Below are positions 35,375 to 43,875 of a stretch of DNA of 64,000 bases, in pieces (positions within the stretch are counted from its first letter, which is position 1; each line of letters begins with the position of its first letter). Origin of the DNA: Nocardia kruczakiae NBRC 101016 (GTDB lineage: Bacteria; Actinomycetota; Actinomycetes; Mycobacteriales; Mycobacteriaceae); the NCBI RefSeq assembly GCF_001612965.1, contig NZ_BDBL01000010.1, positions 62,001 through 126,000 of the forward strand, in the 5' to 3' direction. The position numbers and the translations under genes were made by a program. The notes under the pieces were generated by a model, which ran no database searches, was not told the DNA's origin, and saw only the letters and a program-made list of their open reading frames with translations.

Positions 35375-35704
35375 TCAGGAGGCGCTGCCGGTCGAGAACG
35401 GCGAGTAACCGTAGCCGTACCCGTACCCGTATCCACCCGACCACGGGCTGTTCCATCCGGGATAGAAGCCGCCGTAGCCTCCGCGCGGCAGGCCCCAGCC
35501 CGGCATTCCCCAGCCGCCGTGATGGCCCCAGCCATGGTGGCCCCAGCCGTGGATTTCCTGGGCTTGGGACTGGGCCGGGGCCGCCGCCGGCTCGGCGAGA
35601 GCGGGGGCGGCGGCCGCCACGATCGGTGCCGCCGCGATGGCGACCGTGATCACGGTGCGTGACATGCGGGTGCGGAGCTTCGAGGACAGGTCGTTTCGAA
35701 CCAT
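35375..35704 (-). CDS. Secreted Gly/His/Trp/Tyr-rich protein
   Basis: A 109-residue protein with a signal peptide (hydrophobic TVITVAIAAAPIVAAAAPALA, likely cut after ALA). The mature part is low-complexity: EIHGWGHHGWGHHGGWG, then Gly-Phe/Tyr-rich sequence ending in GYGYGYGYG. The paired histidines could bind copper, zinc or nickel, and Gly-Tyr/Trp repeats suggest self-assembly or surface adhesion. No family is recognised. A good sigma-A type promoter lies about 80 bp upstream. Proximity to a secreted phosphatase is noted but not informative. Confidence 0.7.
   Translation of the reverse strand: MVRNDLSSKLRTRMSRTVITVAIAAAPIVAAAAPALAEPAAAPAQSQAQEIHGWGHHGWGHHGGWGMPGWGLPRGGYGGFYPGWNSPWSGGYGYGYGYGYSPFSTGSAS
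35409..35432 (-). repeat. Hexamer tandem repeat coding Gly-Tyr
   Basis: Four copies of CCGTAN (CCGTAG, CCGTAC, CCGTAC, CCGTAT) encode the GY repeat near the C-terminus of the secreted Gly-rich protein. Copy number could vary between strains. Confidence 0.7.
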
Positions 35705-35781
35705 CGGAATTCCTTCGGTACGCGTCTCGGTCGTATCCGTCCGCGGCCCGATCGGGCCGCTCGACTAGCTTGACGCCACTT

Positions 35782-35810
35782 AATGTACCGCTATTTAACG
35801 GCACGTTCAA
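35782..35810 (-). promoter_or_regulatory. Promoter of the secreted Gly-rich protein gene
   Basis: On the minus strand, TTGAAC (35810-35805), 17 nt, TACATT (35787-35782): near-consensus -35 and -10 boxes. Transcription would start near 35775, giving a leader of about 70 nt. Confidence 0.6.
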
Positions 35811-35934
35811 GAGCGACGAAAAGATGACGTGACTACGAGTGGCGTGCGAAGGGGATCGCTGCACACGGGACGGGCGCCGCACCGCCGGCCGTGATCGGCC
35901 GCGGTACGACGCCCGCGTCGCTGGTATCCGCCGG

Positions 35935-37860
35935 CTAGAGCCGCACGGGGTAGGTCGGCTCCTGGATATCGGGCTTGATGCGGTCCTCGACGAAGATGCC
36001 GTGCCAGATCATGAACACCAGCAGCGTCCACAGGCGACGGCTGTGGTCGCCGTTGCCGGCGCGGTGCGCCTCGAGCATGGCCTTGATCGCGGACTTGTCC
36101 AGCAGATGGTCGGTCTGCGATTCCGCGATCTGGGTGGCGGCCCAGTCGTAGAGTTCCGGTCCGCGCAGCCAGTGCCGCAGCGGCACCGGAAAGCCCAGTT
36201 TCGGGCGGTGCAGCACATGCGCCGGGACGATCGTCTCGAGCGCGCGGCGCAGCGCGTACTTGGTGGTCTCCTTGGTGATCTTCTGCTGATACGGGATCTG
36301 CTCGGCGACCGCGAACACCTCGGGGTCCAGGAACGGCACCCGCAACTCCAGCGAATTGGCCATGGTCATCTTGTCGGCCTTGACCAGGATGTCACCGCGC
36401 AACCAGGTGAACAGGTCCAGATGCTGCATGCGCGCCACCGGATCCCAGCCGCGTGAGCGCGCGTAGATCGGGGCCGTCACATCCTGATGCGTCCACTCCG
36501 GGCGGAATTCGCGCAGCACCGAACGCAACTGGGCGTCGTTGAAGCTGCGGGCGTTGCCGTAGTAGCGCTGCTCCAGTGGCAGCGAACCGCGGTGCAGCAG
36601 GCTCTTGCCGCGCGTCCCGTCCGGAATCCGGTCCGAGAGCTTGCCGGCCAGCCGCCGCAGGCCCTTCGGCAGATACTCGAAAGGCTTGAGCGACAACGGT
36701 TCCCGGTAGATCGTGTAGCCGCCGAACAGCTCGTCGGAACCCTCGCCGGACAGCACCACCTTGACGTGCTTGCGGGCCTCCTGGGCCACGAAATACAGCG
36801 GCACCAGCGCCGGATCGGCCACCGGATCGTCGAGATACCAGACGATCTCGGGGATCGCGCCCGCGAACTCCTCGGGGCTGACGGTGCGGATGAAATGCTT
36901 CGCGCCGATCGCTTCCGCGGTCTCGGCCGCCACATCGGCCTCCGAATACCCCTCCCGCTCGAACGCCGAGGTGAAGGTGAGCAGATTCGGGTTGTGCCGG
37001 ATCGCCAGCGCCGCGATGGCGGTGGAATCGATGCCGCCGGACAGGAAGGCGCCGACGGTGACGTCGGCGCGCATGTGCTTGGCGACCGAATCCTCGAGCA
37101 CCGCCGCGATCTCGCGGTAGCGGGCCTCCTCCGAGCCGGCCGCGAACGGGCGAACCCGGAAGTTCGGCTCGAAGTAACGGGTGACTTCCGGCGCGGCGCC
37201 GGGGCGCAGGGTGGCGTAGCAGCCGGATTCCAGGCGGCGGATGTTCGCGTGCAGCGATTCCGGCTCCGGCACGTACTGCAGCACCGTGTAGTGCTCGAGC
37301 GCGCGCGGATCCAACGCGTCGGAGAGATTCAGCGCCGGCAGCAGTTCCAGCAGGCTCTTCTTCTCGCTGGCATAGGCGGTGCCGCCCGGGCCGGTGGCCA
37401 GGAACAGCGGTTTGATGCCGAACGGGTCGCGGGCCAGCACCAGCTCCTGGGTGTCGGTGTCCCAGATGGCGAAGGCGAACATGCCGCGCAGCTTGGAGAA
37501 TGCCGCGGTGCCCCAGTGGTGATAGGCGGCGACGATCGCCTCACCATCACCCTCGGTGGCGAACCGCGCGCCGAACTCCTCGCTCAGCTGCGCGCGCAAC
37601 TCCAGGTAGTTGTAGATCTCACCGTTGAACGCCAGCGCATAACGCTCGGTATTCTCCGGCGGACCCCAGCGCAGCGGCTGATGCGAATGCTCGATGTCGA
37701 TGATCGACAGACGGTTGAAGCCCAGGATGATGTGTACGTCGTGCCAGGTGCCGCGCTCGTCCGGGCCGCGATGGCGCCCGCACTGCAAGGCGTCGTACAC
37801 CTGCTGTACGACGGAGTCGGTGGCCACATCGGCGGTCAGAAATCCCAGCAGTCCACACAC
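35935..37860 (-). CDS. asnB: Asparagine synthase (glutamine-hydrolysing)
   Basis: A 641-residue class-B asparagine synthetase, counterpart of M. tuberculosis Rv2201. It transfers glutamine amide nitrogen to aspartate using ATP. After the initiator the protein starts CGLLGFLT, whose Cys is the glutaminase nucleophile. RHRGPDERGTW, FNRLSIIDI and NGEIYNYLELR follow. The synthetase domain has the PP-loop FLSGGIDSTAIAAL and LSGEGSDELFGGY. GTG 37860 puts the nucleophile at position 2. The much longer open frame extends antisense through ctaC and is not real. Confidence 0.94.
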   Translation of the reverse strand: MCGLLGFLTADVATDSVVQQVYDALQCGRHRGPDERGTWHDVHIILGFNRLSIIDIEHSHQPLRWGPPENTERYALAFNGEIYNYLELRAQLSEEFGARFATEGDGEAIVAAYHHWGTAAFSKLRGMFAFAIWDTDTQELVLARDPFGIKPLFLATGPGGTAYASEKKSLLELLPALNLSDALDPRALEHYTVLQYVPEPESLHANIRRLESGCYATLRPGAAPEVTRYFEPNFRVRPFAAGSEEARYREIAAVLEDSVAKHMRADVTVGAFLSGGIDSTAIAALAIRHNPNLLTFTSAFEREGYSEADVAAETAEAIGAKHFIRTVSPEEFAGAIPEIVWYLDDPVADPALVPLYFVAQEARKHVKVVLSGEGSDELFGGYTIYREPLSLKPFEYLPKGLRRLAGKLSDRIPDGTRGKSLLHRGSLPLEQRYYGNARSFNDAQLRSVLREFRPEWTHQDVTAPIYARSRGWDPVARMQHLDLFTWLRGDILVKADKMTMANSLELRVPFLDPEVFAVAEQIPYQQKITKETTKYALRRALETIVPAHVLHRPKLGFPVPLRHWLRGPELYDWAATQIAESQTDHLLDKSAIKAMLEAHRAGNGDHSRRLWTLLVFMIWHGIFVEDRIKPDIQEPTYPVRL

Positions 37861-38226
37861 TGCGTCGAGAACCTCGTTTCCGGATCGGGTACGCGGAGAA
37901 CATTCGAAACCAGTCCCCGAGTATGCCGCACCGCGGCCCCGCTCGTCGCCTCGCTGGGCGGCGGTCGCGCTCGCCAGGGATTTCGCGCCCGCGCGCGTGA
38001 GCGGGGCGGAGCTGCGGCCGGGCATCGCACCCGGTGGCCGGTGTGTCGAAAGCGACCCGGGCACAACGCGGGAGGCGGTTTGGTCTACGCTGCGTAGTAC
38101 TCGGGAACTCTCGTGGTCGGCCGTGCGTTCGGTGCGGCTCGCGGAAGGCTCCCGAACGTGCTGAAAACGCGCCGCCCGGCCTCCGGGTGGCGCCGTGTCG
38201 GATGGACGACCAGGAAGGCGTTGAGC
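37861..38226. other. Divergent asnB/ctaC promoter region
   Basis: This 366-bp gap carries the promoters of both genes. The most distinct element is a palindrome at 38085-38097. The ctaC ribosome-binding site is AGGAAGG at 38212-38218. No other gene is supported. Confidence 0.45.
38085..38097. promoter_or_regulatory. Palindrome upstream of ctaC
   Basis: CTACGC-T-GCGTAG is a 13-bp perfect palindrome overlapping TAGTAC, a possible -10. It is a candidate operator for ctaC-ctaF or asnB. Confidence 0.4.
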
Positions 38227-39315
38227 GTGGCGCACAAGGCGAGCGAAGCGATAGGGGCACGACCCGCCCGGGTACGGCGGGGCCGCATCCTTCGGCGGGC
38301 CGGGCTGGCGGTGTCCATGGGGATCACCGTGATGCTCGTCTCGGGCTGCTCGATCGACAATCCCGTGCTTCGGTTCGGCTGGCCCTCGGGTGTGACCCCG
38401 CAGGCGACCCGGATGCGGGAACTGTGGACGTGGTCGGTCGTCGCCGCTCTGGCGATGGGTGTGCTGGTCTGGGGCCTGACCTTCTGGACCGTGGCCTTCC
38501 ACCGCAAGAAGAAGAACTCCCCGGAGTTCCCGCGGCAGACCGGCTACAACGTGCCGCTGGAGCTGACCTACACCGCGATTCCGTTCGTGATCATCGCGGT
38601 GCTGTTCTACTTCACCGTGGTCGTGCAGAACTACGTGCACGAGAAGACCTCGAACCCGGATGTGGTCGTCGACGTGACCGCGTTCCAGTGGAACTGGAAG
38701 TTCGGTTACCAGAAGGTCGTCGGCCAGAACGGCCAGGTCCACGACGGTGTCGACCAGGCCCGTCAGGCGCTGAACGAGCAGATTCAGAGCGAGTACAAGG
38801 AGCGCACCGCCGACGGCCACCCGCAGCCGGGTCCGGTGCACGGCCTGCCCGCCAACGACATCTCCTACCTGCACTACGACAAGGTGGAGACCGTCGGCTC
38901 GTCCAACGAGATCCCGGTGCTGGTGCTGCCGACCAACAAGGTCGTGGAATTCCAGCTGGCCTCCGCCGACGTCATCCACTCCTTCTGGGTGCCGGAGTTC
39001 CTGTTCAAGCGCGACGTGATGCCGAACCCGAAGGAAAACCACTCCGACAACACCTTCCAGATCACCAAGATCGAGCACGAGGGTGCCTTCGTCGGCCGCT
39101 GCGCGGAGATGTGCGGTACTTTCCACTCGATGATGAACTTCGAGGTGCGTGCTGTGACGCCGGACAAGTTCGACAAGTACATCGCCGCCCGCGAAGCGGG
39201 TAAGACCAATGCCGAGGCCCTGTCGAGCATCGGCGAGTCGCCGGTCGCGACGACCACGCATCCGTTCGACACCCGTCGCACCGCGCGTGAAGCCAGCCAG
39301 GCCGAGAGCAAGTAA
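38227..39315 (+). CDS. ctaC: Cytochrome c oxidase subunit II
   Basis: A 362-residue subunit of the aa3 terminal oxidase that carries the CuA centre receiving electrons from the bc1 complex. The N-terminus has a lipoprotein-type signal (VMLVSGC), then two membrane helices. The CuA ligands are complete in VIHSFWVPEF and GRCAEMCGTFHSMMNFEV. A charged insert between the CuA strands (EQIQSEYKERTADGH) is actinobacterial. GTG 38227 is chosen because AGGAAGG lies 8 nt before it; TTG 38221 is too close to that site. ctaF follows. Confidence 0.93.
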   Translation: MAHKASEAIGARPARVRRGRILRRAGLAVSMGITVMLVSGCSIDNPVLRFGWPSGVTPQATRMRELWTWSVVAALAMGVLVWGLTFWTVAFHRKKKNSPEFPRQTGYNVPLELTYTAIPFVIIAVLFYFTVVVQNYVHEKTSNPDVVVDVTAFQWNWKFGYQKVVGQNGQVHDGVDQARQALNEQIQSEYKERTADGHPQPGPVHGLPANDISYLHYDKVETVGSSNEIPVLVLPTNKVVEFQLASADVIHSFWVPEFLFKRDVMPNPKENHSDNTFQITKIEHEGAFVGRCAEMCGTFHSMMNFEVRAVTPDKFDKYIAAREAGKTNAEALSSIGESPVATTTHPFDTRRTAREASQAESK

Positions 39316-39333
39316 GAAGGGTACTGAACTGAC

Positions 39334-39750
39334 ATGAAGGTCGAAGCACGCATCTTCGAGCTGCTCACGGTGTTCTTCATCATCGTGGCGGTCGTCTACG
39401 GATTCTTCACCGGCCAGTCCCGCACCGGCGTCGAATGGGCGGGTACCACCGCCATCGTGCTGACCGCCGGACTGACGCTGATCGTCGGCACCTACTTCCG
39501 CTTCGTGGCCCGCCGCCTGGATCTGCGCCCCGAGGACTACGAAGAGGCCGAGATCATCGACGGCGCCGGCGACCTGGGCTTCTTCTCGCCCGGCAGCTTC
39601 TGGCCCATCCTGCTGGCAGGTTCCGCCTCGGTCACCGCGCTCGGCTTCGCGTTCTTCCAGTACTGGCTGATCGGCCTGGGCGTGCTCTGCGTCCTGGCCT
39701 CGGTCGCCGGCCTGGTGTTCGAGTACCACGTGGGACCCGAGAAGCACTGA
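39334..39750 (+). CDS. ctaF: Cytochrome c oxidase subunit IV (actinobacterial)
   Basis: A 138-residue membrane protein matching Rv2199c/CtaF, a subunit of the actinobacterial aa3 oxidase. It has four hydrophobic helices and the conserved [20 protein letters not shown] start and [20 protein letters not shown] loop. It lies 18 bp after ctaC and is followed by a strong terminator, so ctaC-ctaF form a two-gene operon. Confidence 0.92.
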   Translation: MKVEARIFELLTVFFIIVAVVYGFFTGQSRTGVEWAGTTAIVLTAGLTLIVGTYFRFVARRLDLRPEDYEEAEIIDGAGDLGFFSPGSFWPILLAGSASVTALGFAFFQYWLIGLGVLCVLASVAGLVFEYHVGPEKH

Positions 39751-39770
39751 GTACCCGACGAAAATCTCGA

Positions 39771-39794
39771 GCGCCCCGGCTTCGGCCGGGGCGC
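39771..39794 (+). terminator. Terminator of ctaC-ctaF
   Basis: GCGCCCCGGC-TTCG-GCCGGGGCGC is a perfect 10-bp stem with a UUCG tetraloop, 20 bp after the ctaF stop. It is followed by TTCGTCGTT. Confidence 0.8.
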
Positions 39795-39835
39795 TTCGTC
39801 GTTACCGGGGGCCGTTCGAGATATCGCCGGAGAAG

Positions 39836-39869
39836 CCGAACGCCCCGACATGTCTGCCGGGGCGTTCGG
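39836..39869. terminator. Terminator of the FAD oxidoreductase gene (bidirectional)
   Basis: CCGAACGCCCCG and CGGGGCGTTCGG form a perfect 12-bp stem with a 10-nt loop in the convergent space between ctaF and the FAD gene, 14 bp from the latter's stop. Confidence 0.65.
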
Positions 39870-39883
39870 TCTACGCAAAGGGA

Positions 39884-41167
39884 TCAGTCGGGGGTGTGGT
39901 AGCGGCGGGCGCGTTCGGAGCGGCAGATGTCGTCGATGCCGGAGGTGATGTCGCGTACCAGTTCCGGGGCGCCGGAGCGGCCGGAGTAGGTGCCGGTGGG
40001 GCGCAGGCGGCAGGTGAAGGTGATGAAGCCGTGGTCTTCGCCCACGGATTCGTGCAGATCCGGGGAGCGCACGCCGTAGGTCATGGCGGAGATGACCGTG
40101 ATGGCGCCGCTGCGTTCGCGATGGTCGGCGAACAGGTCGTGCAGCCGGTGGAAGACGGTGCTGTAGCTGCTCATGGGCGCGAAGAGCGCGACCCGGTAGG
40201 CGGGGCCGCGCTCGGAGGAGCTGATCACCGTGTCGGCGAGGTATTCGGCGTCGCGCAGCGTCAGCACCTTCGGCGCGAACATCAGCGCACCGGCGGCGGC
40301 GTTGCGCACCGGCATACCGGCGCGGCCGCCCGCGGCGGAGGCGATGGCGCCCAACGACTTTCGCGCCCGCGCGCCCAGTTCGCGGCGGGCTCGCAGCGAG
40401 GGAGTGGCGGTGGTGGGATGCAGACTCGACCACTGGCCGAAGCGGACCGTGCCGAGCTGGATGTTCCCGGTGCCGACCGGTCGCGACACCCGCAGCGGCG
40501 CGGTGTCGACCCAGCGGCCGACCTGCAGCAGAGCATCACCGGGGCGGGTGATCTCGGCGTGTGAGTGCTCGACGAAGGTGTCGAAGTCGAGGAATCGGTG
40601 CGCGTCGGATGTCAGCCAGGTGTGGTCCTTGTCGACCTCGATGGCTTGCAGCGTCAGCGCCGTGATGATGCCGGTGCGCCCGGCTCCGCCGAGGATGCGC
40701 CGGAATCGGTCGGCGTGGTGGGTGCGCCCGCAGGTGCCGAATCTGCCCTCGGGGTCCACGTATTCGAGGGCGACCACGTTGTCGCTGAACATGCCGTAGC
40801 GATGTGAGGCCGCGCTGAGTCCGCCGACGGCCGCGAAACCGCCGGCGGTGATCTCGCGGTGGTCGCCGACGATCGGCAGCCCGAGGCCGTGCGCGGCCAG
40901 GGTGCGATCGATATCGGACAGTCGTGCGCCGGCCTGCACCCGTACCAGTCGCGCGTCGGCGTCCACCGCCTGCACCCGGTTCATCCGCCGCAGCGACATC
41001 ACGATGCGGCGGTCGGGCGGGGCCGGTTCGTCGTCGAGTTGCTCGCTGCTGTGGTCGCCGCCGCGCACGGTCAGCGGTTGCGGTCGTGAATCTCGCACTG
41101 TGCGAACGACATCCGCGGTGTCGCGGGGCAGGTATTCCTCCGGAAGAGCAGCGAGCGTGGTACTCAT
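39884..41167 (-). CDS. FAD-binding oxidoreductase (PCMH type)
   Basis: A 427-residue flavoprotein. PQPLTVRGGDHSSEQ and ADARLVRVQAGARLSDIDRT form the PCMH FAD-binding start, and GDHREITAGGFAAVGGLSAAS the second strand pair. The C-terminal half is not a standard cap domain I can name. The substrate is unknown. ATG 41167 has TAGCTT 7 nt upstream, a leaderless arrangement. It lies 28 bp downstream of the CPBP protease gene on the same strand and is the first gene of the accessory block. Confidence 0.8.
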   Translation of the reverse strand: MSTTLAALPEEYLPRDTADVVRTVRDSRPQPLTVRGGDHSSEQLDDEPAPPDRRIVMSLRRMNRVQAVDADARLVRVQAGARLSDIDRTLAAHGLGLPIVGDHREITAGGFAAVGGLSAASHRYGMFSDNVVALEYVDPEGRFGTCGRTHHADRFRRILGGAGRTGIITALTLQAIEVDKDHTWLTSDAHRFLDFDTFVEHSHAEITRPGDALLQVGRWVDTAPLRVSRPVGTGNIQLGTVRFGQWSSLHPTTATPSLRARRELGARARKSLGAIASAAGGRAGMPVRNAAAGALMFAPKVLTLRDAEYLADTVISSSERGPAYRVALFAPMSSYSTVFHRLHDLFADHRERSGAITVISAMTYGVRSPDLHESVGEDHGFITFTCRLRPTGTYSGRSGAPELVRDITSGIDDICRSERARRYHTPD

Positions 41168-41174
41168 GGCCTCA

Positions 41175-41180
41175 AAGCTA
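41175..41180 (-). promoter_or_regulatory. -10 box of FAD oxidoreductase gene
   Basis: TAGCTT on the minus strand, 7 nt before ATG 41167. A weak GAGG also lies 3 nt before the ATG, so leaderless use is likely but not certain. Confidence 0.4.
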
Positions 41181-41195
41181 ACCACAGTAGCGGCG

Positions 41196-42107
41196 CTACG
41201 TCTGCACCGAAGATTGCAGTGCAGGTGCGGGGGTTTTCGCAATCGGCGCGAAGGCGAACAGCGCGGTCGCCACGGCCGCCCACAGGATCCAGCCGGGAAT
41301 GCCGGAACCGCTCAGTAGCGTGTGCGCGTGCTCGCTCGCATCGGCGGACTGCAGGGCGCCGAAGATCAACGCCGCGCTGTTGAACGACGCGTGCGCGACC
41401 GCCGCGGGCCACACGCTGGCCGACCGCAGGCGCAGCCAGCCGAGGACGGCGCCGAAGCAGATGCAGAACGGGATGTAGGCCGGCGCCGACCAGGCGCCGA
41501 TATCGGGGAAGCCGTAGCCGAGCAATGTGAGCGGCGCGTGCCAGAGGGCCCAGATGACGCCGGTCGCGATCAGCGCCACCGCAGTGCCGTAGCGGGAGAT
41601 CAATTGCGGCAGTAGCCATCCGCGCCAGCCGATTTCTTCGCCGAGAGCGTTCGGCAGTGTCGAGATGACGACCGTCGTCAGCGTCTCGAGCAGCAACGCG
41701 GCCACCATCGAGGTGTCGAGTTTCTCCAGATCGAAATGGAACCAGCCGAGCGCCGCGCTGATCTCGTAGGCGATCCACAAGACCATCTGCGTGCCGAGCC
41801 AGGCGGCGACGATCAACCGGGCGGTGCGAGCAGGTGCCGGACCGAGACCGAGGCCGACGTCGGCGGCGAAGCCGGGAGCCGCCGCGACGCCCGGTGCGGC
41901 GGGGCGCGCGAGGACGGGCTGCCGCATCCTCGACCGTGCGACCAGGACGGCCACTGTCGGGGCGAACATCATGAGGGCCGCTCCCTCGTGCAGCCACGGG
42001 ACCGATTCCAGCCCCTTCCCGTCGATCCAGGGAATCGACGCGAGCACCCACGCGAGTGCGTACGCCACCACGATGTATGTGGCGATATCCGAACGCCGAG
42101 CAATCAT
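41196..42107 (-). CDS. CPBP family intramembrane metalloprotease
   Basis: A 303-residue protein with about eight membrane segments. The CPBP/Abi motifs are all present: GEEIGWRGWLLP (EExxxR), LWHAPL and AHASFNSAALI. They supply the glutamates and histidines of a Rce1-like metalloprotease. Such proteins may process prenylated or other membrane substrates or confer bacteriocin immunity. ATG 42107 has AAGGACG upstream. Divergent from it is an NAD(P)-binding protein across a gap with a notable inverted repeat. Confidence 0.87.
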   Translation of the reverse strand: MIARRSDIATYIVVAYALAWVLASIPWIDGKGLESVPWLHEGAALMMFAPTVAVLVARSRMRQPVLARPAAPGVAAAPGFAADVGLGLGPAPARTARLIVAAWLGTQMVLWIAYEISAALGWFHFDLEKLDTSMVAALLLETLTTVVISTLPNALGEEIGWRGWLLPQLISRYGTAVALIATGVIWALWHAPLTLLGYGFPDIGAWSAPAYIPFCICFGAVLGWLRLRSASVWPAAVAHASFNSAALIFGALQSADASEHAHTLLSGSGIPGWILWAAVATALFAFAPIAKTPAPALQSSVQT

Positions 42108-42463
42108 ATGTCCGTCCTTGCGACTGAATCCGATGCCGATCGGGATCGGCCGTCACCTCTCCGGCATTCGGCCCCCCGGATACTTCGACGCGGGGGATGT
42201 GGGATCGGTTCCAGCGCAGGGTGGTTCGGACGACGTGCCTACCGATGTGCGGGTGTGCCGGACGAGGTGGAGGCCGGGCGTACCGTGAACTTTTCGTGCA
42301 AACCGCCACAGGAAATGCGGAAAACCGCCGAATTCGGCGAGGTTTGCACGATGGATTCACCATCACCCAACCCGCCGCCGCCTACCCTGGCGGGCGGTGA
42401 TCGGGATGTGACATCGGCTGTCGGGTGCTTGCCCGGACCACGGGTGCGGGGTTGGGTGGAGGC
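42108..42463. other. 356-bp divergent region with compound inverted repeat
   Basis: This gap between the CPBP protease and the SDR carries the nested repeat at 42294-42351. The rest appears unstructured. No coding frame with a ribosome-binding site convinces me. Confidence 0.45.
42294..42351. repeat. Nested inverted repeat: 11-bp arms around a 14-bp palindrome
   Basis: Outer arms TCGTGCAAACC (42294-42304) and GGTTTGCACGA (42341-42351) are perfectly complementary. Inside lie GCGG-AAAA-CCGC (42317-42328) and the perfect palindrome CGCCGAATTCGGCG (42326-42339). It could be a two-site looping operator, a regulatory RNA hairpin or a short mobile-element relic. Confidence 0.6.
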
Positions 42464-43231
42464 ATGAGCACAGTGCTGGTGACCGGTGGGACAGGCGCGC
42501 TCGGGCGGCACATCGTGGATCGGCTGCGCGAACGCGGGCACGACGTGCGGGTGCTATCGCGGCGCCCGGGTGCGGGGACGCACGTGGGGGATCTGACGAC
42601 GGGGGCCGGGGTGCGCGACGCTGCCGCGGGTGCGGAGTCGATCGTGCACGCCGCCTCGGATTTCCGGCGGTTCGGTAAACCGGATATCGAGCAGACGCGG
42701 AACCTGCTCGCGGCCGCTGGGGGAGCGCGGCATCTGATCTACGTGTCGATCGTCGGCATCGACCGCATCCCCTTCGGCTATTACCGCAACAAACTCGCCT
42801 GCGAACATCTGATCGCCGACAGCGGTGTGCCGCACACGATTCAGCGCGCGACCCAATTCCACGATCTGATCGCCGCGGTGCTCGCTGGGGTGCAGAAGCT
42901 TCCGATCGCCCCGCTGCCCTTGGATTTCCGCTTCCAGCCGGTCGCCACCGAAGATGTCGCCACCCGCCTGGCCGACCTGGTCGAAGGGGAACCTCGCGGC
43001 CGTGCGGCGGATTTCGGTGGACCGCAGGTGTCCACGCTGGGTGAGCTGGTGACGACGTGGCAGCAGCATTACGGGCGCCCTCGGCGGACGGTGTCGCTCC
43101 CGCTTCCCGGCAAGATCGCGCGGAGCTTCCGTACCGGCGACAACACCTGTCCCGAGCACGCCGACGGCACCCGCACGTGGGCCGACTACGTCGCGGCGAA
43201 CCCGGGCCCCAGCTACCGGCTGCGTGGTTGA
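42464..43231 (+). CDS. Atypical SDR / NAD(P)H-binding protein
   Basis: A 255-residue NmrA/atypical short-chain dehydrogenase. The N-terminal GTGGTGALGRHIVDRLRERG dinucleotide motif is clear, with LSRRPGAGTHVGD after the second strand. YRNKLACEHLIADSG occupies the place of the catalytic YxxxK. Relatives act as redox sensors or reduce quinones or flavonoids. ATG 42464 has GGAGG immediately upstream. It converges with the frameshifted phosphotransferase. Confidence 0.85.
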   Translation: MSTVLVTGGTGALGRHIVDRLRERGHDVRVLSRRPGAGTHVGDLTTGAGVRDAAAGAESIVHAASDFRRFGKPDIEQTRNLLAAAGGARHLIYVSIVGIDRIPFGYYRNKLACEHLIADSGVPHTIQRATQFHDLIAAVLAGVQKLPIAPLPLDFRFQPVATEDVATRLADLVEGEPRGRAADFGGPQVSTLGELVTTWQQHYGRPRRTVSLPLPGKIARSFRTGDNTCPEHADGTRTWADYVAANPGPSYRLRG

Positions 43232-43847
43232 TTTGCCGGGGACAGGCGCTCGAGCAGGCCGGCCAGTCCGCTGCGAATATGAGTGGCCGAGCCGGTCTCG
43301 AGGCCGTGGGACACCTCGTGCCACGGCCCGAGCCGATGCCACACCGACGCCCGGCTGCGAAGTTCGCCGGTCACCCCGTACGCGGCGGTCACGGCGTTCG
43401 AGAACTCGGGTGGCGCGCCGTACAGCGCCCATGCCAGGTCGATGGCCGGATCACCCAGGTGAGCGTCGCCGAAATCGATCACGCCGGTGATGCGGCCGGC
43501 GGCGACCAGAATGTGCTCGGGACCGATATCGCCGTGGACGACGGTATCGGCGGGAAATTCGCGGGACAGTCGTGCAGGGCGCGCAGAAATCGACCGATCA
43601 GGAAACCCTGTTCGGCACAGGGTGTTTCGATTGCGCTCCCCGGAATCAACGCATGGCGTACGACGAGTGGGTTCTCCCCGGCCACCCGAGGAACCGGCAC
43701 CTGCAACGGCAGTTGTGCCGCCAGCCACGGCAGCAGCCGCGTTTCGCGCAGCAGCTGCGCGGCGACCTCCGGGCGACGTGGCCGCCGCTCGACCCAGCGG
43801 TCGTCGACCAAGGTCGCCACGGTATCCCAGCCTCCGGAAAACTCCAT
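43213..43847 (-). pseudogene. Aminoglycoside-phosphotransferase-like gene with a -1 frameshift
   Basis: Two overlapping frames together give one APH-like protein of about 211 residues. ATG 43847 opens the N-lobe (MEFSGGWDTVATLVDDRWVE to FLRALHDCPANFP). The frame must then slip back by one near 43551-43557 to continue with ADTVVHGDIGPEHILV and GVIDFGDAHLGDPAIDLAW (catalytic HGD and DFG-like motifs; the usual Asn after HGD is His). The junction reads T TTC CCG, a slippery-type heptamer. This may be a pseudogene, a sequencing error or programmed frameshifting. Confidence 0.75.
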
Positions 43848-43853
43848 GGCGCG

Positions 43854-43859
43854 ACCGTA
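43854..43859 (-). promoter_or_regulatory. -10 box of the phosphotransferase-like gene
   Basis: TACGGT on the minus strand, 6 nt before ATG 43847. It is retained despite the frameshift. Confidence 0.45.
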
Positions 43860-43875
43860 ACGCGAGGGCCGCGGT

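Noticed and set aside
35935..39747. A 1270-codon open frame on the minus strand
   Set aside because: Only 35935-37860 matches AsnB. The rest is antisense to ctaC and ctaF and exists because of GC-rich codon bias.
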